A stretch of DNA of 64,000 nt from Mycolicibacterium phocaicum (GTDB lineage Bacteria; Actinomycetota; Actinomycetes; Mycobacteriales; Mycobacteriaceae). The stretch is taken from the NCBI RefSeq assembly GCF_010731115.1, contig NZ_AP022616.1:5766001-5830000 (forward strand). Direction: 5' to 3'. The notes beneath the pieces were generated by a model that saw only the letters and a program-made list of their open reading frames with translations, did not search any database and was not told where the DNA came from. Each line of letters starts with the position of its first letter. Position 1 is the first letter of the stretch. The position numbers and the translations under genes are program-made. Below are positions 8,502-18,111 of this stretch, piece after piece.

Positions 8502-9459
8502 CGACCACTTTGCCCTTGGCGGAACGGTTTTCCAGCGAGGCGATGGCGTCTGCGGCCCGCTCCAGCGGATAAACCTCCGGCACCGGCGGGATCACCGCGC
8601 CGGAGGCCAGCAGCGGCTCCAGCTCCTCCCACTGCTCGGCGAGGTAACCCGGATGGGTCATGGCCCACGCACCCCAGCCGACACCCACGGCGTCGACGTT
8701 GTTGAGCAGCAGCCGGTTCACCTTGACCGTCGGGATATCGCCGCCGGTGAACCCGACCACCAGCAGCCGGCCGCCGGGCGCCAGCGACCGAAGGGAATCG
8801 GTGAACCGGTCGCCACCGACCGGGTCGAGGATCAGGTCGACGCCCCGGCCGCCGGTCAGCTCACGCACCGCGTCCTTGAAACCGTCGGCCAGCACGACAT
8901 CGGAAGCCCCGGCAGCACGGGCGATTTCGGCCTTGTCCTGCGAGCTCACCACCGCGATGGTGCGGGCGGCCCCGAACGCCGACGCCAGCCGCAGCGTCGA
9001 CGTGCCGATACCGCCGGCGGCGCCGTGGACCAGTACGGTCTCGCCCGGCGTCAGGCGGCCGCGGGTACGCAGCGCGCAGTGCACTGTCAGGTCGTTGAAC
9101 AGCAGTCCGGCGCCGGCTTCGAACGACACCGTGTCGGGCAGCTTGAAGACCCGGTCGGCCGGTAGCGCAACGACTTCCGCCATCGCGCCGGACAGCATGG
9201 TCAACGCCGCGACGCGGTCGCCGGGCGCGACGTGCGCGCCCGCGGGCGCGCTGCGCACCACGCCCGCGAGTTCGGCGCCGGGGGTGTACGGCAACTCGGG
9301 CTTGTGCTGATAGAGACCGCGGGACTGCAGCGCGTCGGGGAAGGCGACGCCGGCGGCGTGCACCTCGATCACCACGGCGCCGGTGCCGTCAGGTTCGGGA
9401 ATCTCGTTCAGTTCGGCTGCTGACGGGCCGTCCAACCGGGCGATCTGAATGGCGCGCAT
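8488..9459 (-). CDS. NADPH:quinone oxidoreductase family (MDR) protein
   Basis: 323 residues from ATG 9459, with AGGAGA 8 nt upstream. GroES-like N-terminal domain (GVAFPDALQSRGLYQ, YTPGAELAGVV), then a Rossmann domain (VLVHGAAGGIGTSTLRLASAFGA). There are no zinc-ligand cysteines, as in quinone reductases of the MDR superfamily. It likely reduces quinones or enones with NADPH. Confidence 0.9.
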   Translation of the reverse strand: MRAIQIARLDGPSAAELNEIPEPDGTGAVVIEVHAAGVAFPDALQSRGLYQHKPELPYTPGAELAGVVRSAPAGAHVAPGDRVAALTMLSGAMAEVVALPADRVFKLPDTVSFEAGAGLLFNDLTVHCALRTRGRLTPGETVLVHGAAGGIGTSTLRLASAFGAARTIAVVSSQDKAEIARAAGASDVVLADGFKDAVRELTGGRGVDLILDPVGGDRFTDSLRSLAPGGRLLVVGFTGGDIPTVKVNRLLLNNVDAVGVGWGAWAMTHPGYLAEQWEELEPLLASGAVIPPVPEVYPLERAADAIASLENRSAKGKVVVTLG

Positions 9460-9515
9460 GGTGCTCTTCTCCTGTGGGGCTGCCGGTGAGTCACTGTCAC
9501 TGTCGCATGTCGCCT

Positions 9516-10370
9516 TCAGCGTCCGCCCCGGGCACCGAGTAGAAGGCCGGCCACCACCAGTCCGATACCGGCGATCTCGCCCATCGCCGGCACTTGATGC
9601 AGGACTGTCAGGCCGATGATGGTCGCGGTAACCGGCAACAGCGCCAGGAGGATCGCAAATCGCGCTTGGCCGACCTGGCGGAGGACGACCTGGTCGAGGC
9701 CGTAGGGGATGGCCGTCGACAGCACTCCGACGCCCAGACCGAGCAGCCAGGTGCGTGCGTCGAAGAACACCGCAGCGTTCGTGTGGGCCTGCAGGCCGAT
9801 GATGATCGGTGCGAAAATGGCTGCAGCGGTGGACATCCCGAGGGCGAGAGCGTCCAGCCCGCCGTGCGCGTCCGCCACGCGTTTGCCCACCAGGATGTAG
9901 CCGGCCCACAAAGCCGCGGCGGCCAGTGCCCACGCCACACCGGCGAGTTCGGAGGTGAATTCGATGCCGGCCAACAGGGCGACGCCGCCGGCGGCGAGGG
10001 CGGCCGCGAGGAGGTCACGCGGTCGGCGTGAGCCGAGCGTCGCCACCAGGGTGGGTCCGATGAATTCCACCGCGACGGCGGTGCCCAGGGGGATGCGTGC
10101 CAGCGCCTCGTAGAAAGCGATGTTCATGCCGACGGTGATCAGCCCGAACAACGTCGCGATCGTGACGCGGCGGCGGGTCGGCCGCATCCGCCACGGCCGG
10201 CGCCAGGCCGCCAGCACCAGCGCGCCGGCCGCGGCCCGCAGCCAGGCCACCGTCGCCGGTTGCGTGGTGGAGAACAGGAATACGCCGATCGCGGCGCCGA
10301 GATACTGCGATGCGGCACCGGTGACAAAGACGAAGGGCACCGACCACCGCGGCAGATCACGATGCTTCAC
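9516..10370 (-). CDS. EamA/DMT-family exporter, RhtA-like
   Basis: 284 residues with ten predicted TM helices in two EamA repeats. GTAVAVEFIGPTLVATLGSRR and the second-half AIPYGLDQVVLRQ match RhtA-type threonine/homoserine exporters; the substrate is an inference from the family. It begins 69 bp from, and divergent to, the alcohol dehydrogenase. Confidence 0.87.
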   Translation of the reverse strand: MKHRDLPRWSVPFVFVTGAASQYLGAAIGVFLFSTTQPATVAWLRAAAGALVLAAWRRPWRMRPTRRRVTIATLFGLITVGMNIAFYEALARIPLGTAVAVEFIGPTLVATLGSRRPRDLLAAALAAGGVALLAGIEFTSELAGVAWALAAAALWAGYILVGKRVADAHGGLDALALGMSTAAAIFAPIIIGLQAHTNAAVFFDARTWLLGLGVGVLSTAIPYGLDQVVLRQVGQARFAILLALLPVTATIIGLTVLHQVPAMGEIAGIGLVVAGLLLGARGGR

Positions 10371-10439
10371 CCGCGCGGCACCCGGCGGTTGTCGATCCCG
10401 GTCACCCGGCGCAGATTACCGTCGACCTACCATCCGTGG

Positions 10440-11531
10440 ATGATCGACGCACGCGCCGCAGTGTTGCTCCACCCGGGTACGACCCCCGAACTGACCGACG
10501 TCCAGATTCGTGAACCGCAGGGCAACGAGGTGCTGGTCGGCATCAACGCGGTGGGCATCTGCCATACCGACATCAGCACGGCGGCGCGCTGGCCGGAGAA
10601 GCGACTGCCCATGGTGTTCGGCCACGAGGGCGCCGGCACCGTTCTGGCTGCCGGCCCGGACGCCCGCATCGACGTCGGCCGTCAGGTCGTCCTGACCTTC
10701 GCAAGCTGCTCGCAGTGTGCCGCCTGCTCGTCCGACACGCCGGCCTACTGCGACAACGCGACACGCCTGAATATGGCCGGCGACCGCGGTGACGAATCGA
10801 GCGCCCTGCGGCTGGCCGGTCAGCCCGTTCGCGGTGGATTCTTCGGCCAGTCCAGCTTCGCCACGCACGCGCTGGCCAACACCTCGAATGTCGTGGTGCT
10901 GCCCGACGGCATCGACGCCCAGTTGGCGGCGCCGCTGGCCTGCAGTGTGCAGACCGGGGTCGGCGCGGTGCTGAACACCCTGGCTGCGGGGCCCGACGAC
11001 GTGGTGGTGGTCTGGGGCGCCGGCGCGGTGGGCCTCTCGGCGGTGATGGGTGCCCGCATCGCCGGGTGCCGCGCCATCGTCGCGGTCGATCCGATCGCCG
11101 AACGACGTTCGCTGGCAATCGAATTGGGTGCGACCGGGGCCGTCGACTCGGCTTCGGAGACTCTCGCCTCCGAGATCATGGAACTCACCGGGGGCGGCGC
11201 GACGCTCGCTGTCGACACCACCGCGCGCGGCGACGTCATCAGCACCGCGCTGGGCATGCTGCGCAAGTGCGGCACGCTCGCGCTCGTCGGGCTGGGCGCG
11301 CTGACCGCGGAACTGCCCGTCGGCCTGATTCTGGCCAACGGGCTCCGCGTGCAAGGGGTCATCGAAGGCGACAGCGAGCCGCACACCTTCATCCCGCGGC
11401 TCGCCGGGCACGTCCTCCGCGGCGAGTTGCCCGTCGACAAACTGGTGCGGACCTACCAGTTCGACCGTTTCGCCGACGCCTGGTCGGACGCCGCGGCCGG
11501 TCGCGCTGTCAAACCCGTGCTGGTTATTTAG
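10440..11531 (+). CDS. Zinc-dependent alcohol dehydrogenase
   Basis: 363 residues from ATG 10440 (MIDARAAVLLHPG). Catalytic zinc ligands are visible (Cys in GICHTD, His-Glu in GHEGAG), as is a structural-zinc loop (CSQCAACSSDTPAYC). The Rossmann motif is VWGAGAVGLSAVMGARIAG. It resembles the aryl-alcohol/AdhD-type class III-like enzymes of actinobacteria that oxidise alcohols with NAD or a bound cofactor. No ribosome site is seen, so it may be leaderless. A 59-bp gap leads to the hydrolase gene on the same strand. Confidence 0.9.
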   Translation: MIDARAAVLLHPGTTPELTDVQIREPQGNEVLVGINAVGICHTDISTAARWPEKRLPMVFGHEGAGTVLAAGPDARIDVGRQVVLTFASCSQCAACSSDTPAYCDNATRLNMAGDRGDESSALRLAGQPVRGGFFGQSSFATHALANTSNVVVLPDGIDAQLAAPLACSVQTGVGAVLNTLAAGPDDVVVVWGAGAVGLSAVMGARIAGCRAIVAVDPIAERRSLAIELGATGAVDSASETLASEIMELTGGGATLAVDTTARGDVISTALGMLRKCGTLALVGLGALTAELPVGLILANGLRVQGVIEGDSEPHTFIPRLAGHVLRGELPVDKLVRTYQFDRFADAWSDAAAGRAVKPVLVI

Positions 11532-11590
11532 GTAGGCTCGCTGGTACGGGATGTCCCGCCGGCAACGTCGCCGAACCCGAACGGAGCAGT

Positions 11591-12547
11591 ATGACCGCCT
11601 TCACCTCATCCCAGCTGGTCAGACCCGGACGTCCCGCGGCCCTGCCACCAGGCCGTGCCATGGAGATCAAGGCCGTCGACGGCACCCGGCTCCATGCCGA
11701 GGTGTTCGGCCCCGAACATGGACAGCCGATCGTGTTCGCCCACGGCATCACCTGCGCCATCGGCGTCTGGGGCAACCAGATCGCGGATCTCGCGACCGAC
11801 TACCGGGTCATCGCCTACGACCACCGCGGGCACGGCCAGAGTGCCGCGCCCAAGGGTCGCCACAAGTACAACCTGGACTTTCTCGCCGCCGACCTCGATG
11901 CGGTGTTGGGCGCGACGCTCAGGCCGGGGGAGCGGGCCGTCATCGCCGGGCACTCGATGGGCGGCATCGCCATCACGTCCTGGGCGCAGCGCTACCCGCA
12001 GCGTGTCGCCGAATGTGCGGACGCCGTCGCCCTGATCAACACCACGACCGGCGACCTGCTGAAGTTGGTCCAGCTGGCGCAGGTCCCGAACTCGCTGGCC
12101 AAATCCCGGGCCTACGCCGCCGGACGCATCCTGAAGACGTTCGGCGGGGCCCCGCTGGTGCCGGGTTCGCGGAAGGCGGCGCGCCAGTTCGTCGCCATGA
12201 TCGCCGTCGGGCGTGACGCCGACCCTGCCGTCGCCGACTACGTCTACGAACTGTTCATGGGCACCTCCGCGGCCGGCCGCAGCGGATGGGTGAACGCCCT
12301 GGTGGACAACCTCGATGCGCATCACATCGGACTGGACAATCTGACTGTGCCGACGCTGGTCATCGGCAGCACCAAGGACCGGTTGCTGCCCATCGCGGCA
12401 TCGCGCCGGATTGCCAGGAGCGTGCCGAATCTGTGGTCGTTCGTCGAACTCGGTGGCGGTCACTGTGCGAACCTGGAACGTCCCGAGCAGGTCAATCAGC
12501 ATTTGCGGGCGCTGCTCGTCGGCTCGGCCCACAGCTCGACGGCCTAG
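11591..12547 (+). CDS. Alpha/beta hydrolase
   Basis: 318 residues from ATG 11591, with CGGAGC 7 nt upstream. Oxyanion motif AHGITCAIGVW, YDHRGHGQS, nucleophile Ser122 in AGHSMGG and catalytic His in GGGHCANLERP: a complete alpha/beta hydrolase of the haloperoxidase/esterase type. It lies between an alcohol dehydrogenase and a Baeyer-Villiger-type monooxygenase on the same strand, so it may hydrolyse an ester produced by the monooxygenase; that link is inference. Confidence 0.88.
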   Translation: MTAFTSSQLVRPGRPAALPPGRAMEIKAVDGTRLHAEVFGPEHGQPIVFAHGITCAIGVWGNQIADLATDYRVIAYDHRGHGQSAAPKGRHKYNLDFLAADLDAVLGATLRPGERAVIAGHSMGGIAITSWAQRYPQRVAECADAVALINTTTGDLLKLVQLAQVPNSLAKSRAYAAGRILKTFGGAPLVPGSRKAARQFVAMIAVGRDADPAVADYVYELFMGTSAAGRSGWVNALVDNLDAHHIGLDNLTVPTLVIGSTKDRLLPIAASRRIARSVPNLWSFVELGGGHCANLERPEQVNQHLRALLVGSAHSSTA

Positions 12548-12602
12548 GACCGCCGTGTCCTAAGGTGATACCGGCGGTACCGGATTTGATCAAGGGAGAT
12601 TC

Positions 12603-14072
12603 ATGACGGCCAGCGACGGCGAGTTCTTCGATGTGCTGATCATCGGTGCCGGGATCTCCGGCATCGGCGCCGCGTACCGGCTGCACCAGCGCAACCCGCA
12701 GACCACCTATGCGGTCCTGGAACGTCGGGCACGCATCGGCGGCACCTGGGATTTGTTCCGCTACCCGGGTATCCGGTCGGACAGCGACATCTTCACGCTG
12801 AGCTTCCCGTACCAGCCGTGGACCAGGCCGGAGAACATCGCCGACGGCGATCACATCCGTGAGTACCTCACCGCGGCGGCACGTACGCACGGCATCGACC
12901 GTCACATCACCTTCAACACCCATGTGCAGTCGGCCGACTGGGATTCGGCGACCGACACCTGGACGGTGCAGACCCTGCAGGACGGCGAGGCCAGGTCGTG
13001 CCGCGCCCGATTCCTGTTCTGCGGCACCGGGTATTACAACTACGACAAGGGCTACACCCCGGACTTCCCGGGCATCGATGCCTTCAGCGGCGACGTCGTC
13101 CATCCGCAGTTCTGGCCGGAGTCACTGGACTACGCCGGCAAGAAGGTGGTGGTGATCGGCAGCGGCGCGACCGCCGTCAGCCTGGTGCCCGCCATGGCGA
13201 AGACGGCCGCGAAGGTGACCATGCTGCAGCGGTCGCCCACTTATCTGATGTCGCAGTGGCAGATCGACCCCATGGTCAGCCTGATTCGGAAGCTGTTGCC
13301 GGACAAGATCGCTCACCGCATCGTGTGGTTCCGGAACGTGCTCATCAGCGTCCTCAGCTACAACTTGTTGCGCAAATTCCCCAAGGGCGGGCGCCGGCTC
13401 ATCCGGAGCCGGGCCGTCGCCGCACTGCCGGCCGGCTACCCCGTGGACGTGCACTTCAACCCGAAGTACGACCCGTGGGACCAACGCCTCTGCGCCGTGC
13501 TCGACCGCGACATCTTCACGGCGATCGGCGACGGCCGCGCCGAGGTCGTCACCGACCACATCTCACACTTCGACGCCGACGGCATCGTGCTGAAATCCGG
13601 TGCGCGCATCGACGCCGACATCGTCGTCACCGCGACAGGGCTCGAGTTGCAGGCCCTCGGCGGCATCTCCCTGTCGGTCGACGGTGTCGCGATCACGCCA
13701 TCGGACCGCTACGTCTACAAGGAGTTCCTGCTCGAGGACGTGCCGAACATGGCATGGTGCCTGGGTTACACCAACGCATCGTGGACCCTGCGCGCCGACA
13801 TGACTGCCCGTGCCTTCGCAAAGCTGGTGGCGTACATGGACTCTCACGGCTACACGCACGCCTACCCGCATCTGGGTGACGTGCCGATGGACGAGAAGAA
13901 GACCTTCGATCTCGACGCCGGCTACATCAACCGCAATCCCCATGCGCTGCCGAAATCCGGCACTCATCGCCCGTGGCACGTCCGGCACAACTACGTGCTC
14001 GACGTCATCGACCACCGCTTCGACCGCATCGAAGAGTCCATGGTCTTCGGCCGGGTGACGCAGCGAGTCTGA
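12603..14072 (+). CDS. EthA-like FAD-containing (Baeyer-Villiger) monooxygenase
   Basis: 489 residues, the same length as EthA of M. tuberculosis and similar throughout (GGTWDLFRYPGIRSDSD, GSGATAV, YTNASWTLRAD). FAD motif GAGISG at 15-20, NADPH motif GSGATA near 186 and the BVMO fingerprint FSGDVVHPQFWP at 161-172. The family inserts oxygen next to ketones and S-oxidises thioamides. There is no EthR-type repressor beside it, so it is probably a paralogue rather than the ethA-ethR locus. Downstream of the alpha/beta hydrolase with a 55-bp gap. Confidence 0.9.
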   Translation: MTASDGEFFDVLIIGAGISGIGAAYRLHQRNPQTTYAVLERRARIGGTWDLFRYPGIRSDSDIFTLSFPYQPWTRPENIADGDHIREYLTAAARTHGIDRHITFNTHVQSADWDSATDTWTVQTLQDGEARSCRARFLFCGTGYYNYDKGYTPDFPGIDAFSGDVVHPQFWPESLDYAGKKVVVIGSGATAVSLVPAMAKTAAKVTMLQRSPTYLMSQWQIDPMVSLIRKLLPDKIAHRIVWFRNVLISVLSYNLLRKFPKGGRRLIRSRAVAALPAGYPVDVHFNPKYDPWDQRLCAVLDRDIFTAIGDGRAEVVTDHISHFDADGIVLKSGARIDADIVVTATGLELQALGGISLSVDGVAITPSDRYVYKEFLLEDVPNMAWCLGYTNASWTLRADMTARAFAKLVAYMDSHGYTHAYPHLGDVPMDEKKTFDLDAGYINRNPHALPKSGTHRPWHVRHNYVLDVIDHRFDRIEESMVFGRVTQRV

Positions 14073-14225
14073 TTTCTCCCGCGAGCGGTCCCCTGCGCGG
14101 TGCGGAACGTCGGCCTCGCGTTGATCGTGCGCTGAGGATCTTCACTACTCGAACGTTGTGAGCGTCAGCGCACGGTCAAAGCCCACAAGACATTTGCTTG
14201 TCAAGTGCCCAGCAGGGGGTGGGTC

Positions 14226-14322
14226 GCGACTGTGCCACCTGATCGTCGATTTCACGATTTCGACCGTCTGATTGCACAGTCACGAAGTCGATGAACCACA
14301 CCCCGCCACGACTGTGCAATCA
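14226..14322. repeat. Cluster of inverted repeats in the intergenic region after the monooxygenase
   Basis: TGATTGCACAGTC (14269-14281) is perfectly inverted as GACTGTGCAATCA (14310-14322), and a third CGACTGTGC lies at 14227. The 296-bp gap (14073-14368) holds no credible gene. It separates convergent genes and may be a decayed palindromic element or a bidirectional terminator. Confidence 0.6.
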
Positions 14323-14368
14323 GCGCGGCTCATCCACAGATCTGACGATCTGTACGCACCTTCGGCGT

Positions 14369-14707
14369 TCAGGATTCTTGTTGCTCGGTGAGTCTGGGCG
14401 GGGCTGCCAGTCGCCACGAGTCGGTGAGAATGTCGGTCAGTTCCTGCTCGTCGTCGAGCGCCGCGAGCCGGACCCGCACCCAGGACGACGCAGCTTCGTG
14501 GCGCGGCACCCAGAACTTGTGCGGTTCCGCCGCGATCAACTCTTCGCGGTCGAATCTGGGACAGCGCACCGCAAATGAGGTCTCATCGTCGGGCACGGTG
14601 ACGAACATCTTGCGCGCCACATCGAACGTCGGATGGCCCCAACGCTCCTTCTCGGTGGTCTCGGGGAGCGAGAGCGCGATGCGGCGCACATCATCGGCAT
14701 CGAGCAC
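14369..14707 (-). CDS. MmcQ/YjbR-family protein
   Basis: 112 residues. The family signature is clear: N-terminal DDVRRIALSLPETTEKERWGHPTFDVARKMFVTVPDDE and C-terminal DEQELTDILTDSWRLAAP. It has the CyaY-like/YjbR fold, often described as DNA-binding, with unknown biological role. Monocistronic. Confidence 0.85.
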   Translation of the reverse strand: MLDADDVRRIALSLPETTEKERWGHPTFDVARKMFVTVPDDETSFAVRCPRFDREELIAAEPHKFWVPRHEAASSWVRVRLAALDDEQELTDILTDSWRLAAPPRLTEQQES

Positions 14708-14797
14708 GGTTTTCGAACCTTCCGGGGCTTGCTGTGGTGGGGTGTGTCCGTCGAGGCAGCCTACCGGCGCGTGCTGACAGGTAATCGTCTCGCGCAG

Positions 14798-15709
14798 TCA
14801 GGCGAGGGCAGCGGCGAGTTGGTCGACAACCGCCTCGATCGCGCCCGCATCACTCAGCCGGTCCGGCGCCCACGCCAGCGCGATTCTGGCCGGGGCCCAG
14901 GTACTTTCGTCGATCGGGATCAGCTTGAATTCGGGCGGCGAGAAGATGCGGCCCAGCGTCGAGGCGGGCGCGTAGCTGACCAACGCGACGAGGTACCGGT
15001 TGAACACGTGGCTGGCCATCTCCAGCTCACCGCCCAGCTGACCGACGGTCCGCACGATGCGCGTGATGCCCCGCTCGTTGAGGCCGCGCGCCATCTGCGC
15101 CAGCACCACGGGGTTGGGCCGCGCGAAGTCGATCACGACATCGCGCTCACGCAGGTCCTCGATGGCGATGAGGTCATTGGCGGTGAGTGGGTCGTCGAAC
15201 CGCACCGCTGCCGCACCCGGATAGGTGGCCACGACGCGGTGCCGAATGCGTTTGTCGGCGGCCGGTAGGTGGATCAGGCCCAGATCCAGGTGGCCGGAGA
15301 CGAGCTTTGCGATGACCTCCGCCGCGGACCCCGGCACACTGAACTCGGTGGTCATGGTGAGCCCGGCCACCGCCTGCTCGAGCCTGACCAGAAAATCCGA
15401 CGGCGCATAGGCGGTCGCTCCGATCCGAACAGGGTTGCTCGCCTGCGTGATTCGTGACGCGGTCGCCTTCAGCTCCTCGACCCGGCGCAGGATGTCGCGC
15501 GCCGGGTCCAGCAGCTGCCTGCCCAGCGGTGTCAGGCGGACGTCGTGGTAGGTGCGTTCGAAAAGTTCCCCGCCCAGTTCGCGTTCGAGCAGTTTGATCT
15601 GCTTGCTCAGCGGCGGCGGCGTGATCATCAATCGATCGGCGGCGCGCTTGAAGTGCAGCTCTTCGGCAACGGCGACGAAGTAGCGCAGCCGGGTGAAATC
15701 GATCTCCAT
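14798..15709 (-). CDS. LysR-family transcriptional regulator
   Basis: 303 residues. N-terminal winged HTH (FTRLRYFVAVAEELHFKRAADRLMITPPPLSKQIKLLERELGGELF) and C-terminal periplasmic-binding-like co-inducer domain. It is the last gene of the minus-strand acyl-CoA operon, 12 bp after the CoA-transferase, and is probably its regulator, sensing a CoA ester or its acid; the ligand is unknown. Confidence 0.92.
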   Translation of the reverse strand: MEIDFTRLRYFVAVAEELHFKRAADRLMITPPPLSKQIKLLERELGGELFERTYHDVRLTPLGRQLLDPARDILRRVEELKATASRITQASNPVRIGATAYAPSDFLVRLEQAVAGLTMTTEFSVPGSAAEVIAKLVSGHLDLGLIHLPAADKRIRHRVVATYPGAAAVRFDDPLTANDLIAIEDLRERDVVIDFARPNPVVLAQMARGLNERGITRIVRTVGQLGGELEMASHVFNRYLVALVSYAPASTLGRIFSPPEFKLIPIDESTWAPARIALAWAPDRLSDAGAIEAVVDQLAAALA

Positions 15710-15721
15710 GGGGTGCGTCGG

Positions 15722-18106
15722 TTACCGTCCCGAATGTTCTACCGCCGCAGGTACTTCGAGAACGGCACGGGCGATCAGATCATCGATCTTCTGGTCGTCC
15801 AAGCCGAGCAGTTCGCCCGCGAGCTCGCGGGTCTGTTCCCCGAGCAGCGGCGCCTGCCCCAGCGGTGGATCGGGGATGAGGTCAGCATGGATTTGCACGT
15901 TCTCCATCATGAACGGTGCGGTGCCGTGCGGATGCAGTTCCTCCCGGAACGCGCGTCGCTCCACGTAGTAGTCCCAGGCGGGGACCTCGACGGCGTGCAG
16001 CACAGCTCCGGCCGGGACGCCTGCGGCCTGCAGCTTCGTCATGGCGTCCGCCGGCGCATGCCGAGACGTCCACGCGCCGAGTGCCGCGTCGAGCCGCGTG
16101 CGCTGACGATCCCGGCCCGCTCGCGAGCCCAGCTCCACATCGGCACCGAGATCGGGCCGGTCGATCACCTCGCACAGGGCGGACCAGTCGGCGTCGTCGC
16201 GGACGGTGACCGCGATCCAGGTGTCGTCGCCGGCGCCGGGAAAGAGGCCCCACGGTGCGTCCTGCGCCGGCTGGTCGTCGCGCGTATGACCGCGGCGGCT
16301 GAGCACCTCGCCGGCGATGTCGTCGGCCAGGTGACTCAGCATCACTTCGGCTTGCGCGATGCTCGCCGATCCACCGCCACCGCTGCGTTCCCGGCGGAGC
16401 AGGAGCGCGACGGCACTCAACGCCCCGATCCGTGCCGCCACGTGGTCGGGGTACACCGTGACGGTGTCGCAGAAGGCCTCGGGGTCATCCGGATAGGTCC
16501 ACAGCTTCGTGAAGCCCGCGGCGGCGCGAACCAACGGGCCGTAGCCGAGTCGTTTCGCCCACGGTCCGGTGGCTCCGTACGCCGAGCTGTCGACGACGAC
16601 GATGCCCGGATTCACCTGCCGCAGCGTGGCGAAGTCCATGCCGAGCGCAGCTGCCACACCGGGTTTGAAGTTGCTCAGCACGACGTCGGACTGCGCTACC
16701 AGCTGGTGTGCCAGCGCCCGGCCTTCCGCGGACCGCAAGTCGATGCCGATCGACCGCTTGTTGCGGTGGCCGGCGGCGTAGGCCTGTGTCATCCGCGTGA
16801 GGCTGATGCGCAGCCCGTCGGGGAAGGCGGAATTCTCGACCTTGACGACGTCGGCGCCGAGGTCGGAGAACAGGCGGCCGGTGTCGCTGCCGACGACGAT
16901 GACGCCGAGGTCCAGTACCCGCAGCCCCTCGAGCGGCAGCCCGAGCTCGCCGCGTTCGCGCGCGGTGAGGATTGGCGCGTCGCGGAGGCGACGGTGACTC
17001 GGTTCCTCGATGTTGAGGCTGCTCGCCCGGTGCCCGTCGATCTCGACGATGCCGACCGGCACGGGTGCCGTCAGCCCGGGGGAGAGTTCGGTATCGCGGA
17101 AGAAGCCGCGCGCGGCAACCTGTTCGGTGGACAGCGCCTCGGCCAGGCTCAGTACCGCGGCCGTCGGCACACCGTGCCGCTGTCCGGCCAGTTCAAGCTC
17201 GGCGCGGGTCTTGTCGGCACAGAACTGCTCGATGGCGCCGAAGAGAGTCGCGGACGCGAGACGCTCGCGGAGGCTGTTGAACTTCGGGTCCGCGAATTCC
17301 GCGGGCCGTCCCATCCACTCGAACATGCCCTGCCACTGGCGTTTTGCCAACACGCACATGCGGACGTGGCCGTCCTTGCATTTGAAGATCGGGTAGCGCT
17401 GCTGCTCGGCGATCCAGTCGCGCTTCTGTTCGCTGATGGGCACGCCCGCCGCCGCGCTGCTCGCCGTACCGAATGGCGGGTCGAGGGTCTGCATCGCACC
17501 CTCGAGCACCGAGAAGTCGATGAGATCGCCTGTGCCCGTGCGGAGCCGATCCAGAAACACGCAGAGGGCGAAGAAAGCGGCCTGGGCCGCGGCGACGTGA
17601 TACGGCAGGTCCGCGCTCGGCGGGACCAGCGGCGTCTGTCCCGGGATGCCCGACCGGGACAGCTCGCTGGTCAACGCGTGCAGTACCGGAGTGGTGGCCT
17701 GCCAGTCGCGGTAACGCGTATCGCGGCCGAAGTCACTGATGGACAGGATGACCAACGCCGGATGGTCGGCGTGAATCTGCTTGACCGACAAGGACTTCTC
17801 GGCTGCCGACCCCGGGCGGGTGTTCTCGATGAGGATGTCTGCGGTCGCCACCAGATCGGCCCACGCCTGCCGCCCGCCCCGTGTCGACGTATCGATCTCG
17901 ACCGTGGGGAGGCCGTGGCGGTTGATGGCGGTGCCGATGGGCACCCCGTCGATGCGCGGTCCGGTGGTGTCCGCCGGCGTCACGCCGGCCAGGTGCACCG
18001 ACGTGACGTGGGCGCCGAGATCGGCCAAGAGCCGGCCGACGGCCGTGATCGGTCCGGCGGTCAGGTCGACAATCTCGATACCTGACAGCGGTGGGTCGTA
18101 GGCCAT
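15722..18106 (-). CDS. Fused two-domain CaiB/BaiF (class III) CoA-transferase
   Basis: 794 residues from ATG 18106; an in-frame TTG at 18115 overlaps the stop of the preceding gene and is an alternative. Two CoA-transferase III halves are joined: the first (LSGIEIVDLTAGPITAVGRLLADLGA) covers about 1-390, the second (LEGLRVLDLGVIVVGSDTGRLFSDLGADVVKVE) about 400-794. Both carry the family's nucleotide/CoA region; the second has LAHQLVAQSDVVLSNFKPG. Single-domain members dimerise, so the fusion may form its own interlocked pair. It likely activates the substrate of the two dehydrogenases as a CoA thioester. Confidence 0.9.
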   Translation of the reverse strand: MAYDPPLSGIEIVDLTAGPITAVGRLLADLGAHVTSVHLAGVTPADTTGPRIDGVPIGTAINRHGLPTVEIDTSTRGGRQAWADLVATADILIENTRPGSAAEKSLSVKQIHADHPALVILSISDFGRDTRYRDWQATTPVLHALTSELSRSGIPGQTPLVPPSADLPYHVAAAQAAFFALCVFLDRLRTGTGDLIDFSVLEGAMQTLDPPFGTASSAAAGVPISEQKRDWIAEQQRYPIFKCKDGHVRMCVLAKRQWQGMFEWMGRPAEFADPKFNSLRERLASATLFGAIEQFCADKTRAELELAGQRHGVPTAAVLSLAEALSTEQVAARGFFRDTELSPGLTAPVPVGIVEIDGHRASSLNIEEPSHRRLRDAPILTARERGELGLPLEGLRVLDLGVIVVGSDTGRLFSDLGADVVKVENSAFPDGLRISLTRMTQAYAAGHRNKRSIGIDLRSAEGRALAHQLVAQSDVVLSNFKPGVAAALGMDFATLRQVNPGIVVVDSSAYGATGPWAKRLGYGPLVRAAAGFTKLWTYPDDPEAFCDTVTVYPDHVAARIGALSAVALLLRRERSGGGGSASIAQAEVMLSHLADDIAGEVLSRRGHTRDDQPAQDAPWGLFPGAGDDTWIAVTVRDDADWSALCEVIDRPDLGADVELGSRAGRDRQRTRLDAALGAWTSRHAPADAMTKLQAAGVPAGAVLHAVEVPAWDYYVERRAFREELHPHGTAPFMMENVQIHADLIPDPPLGQAPLLGEQTRELAGELLGLDDQKIDDLIARAVLEVPAAVEHSGR

Positions 18107-18111
18107 GTTCG

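Noticed and set aside
15545..18085. 846-codon plus-strand open frame
   Set aside because: Antisense to the fused CoA-transferase whose motifs are clear; no domain of its own.
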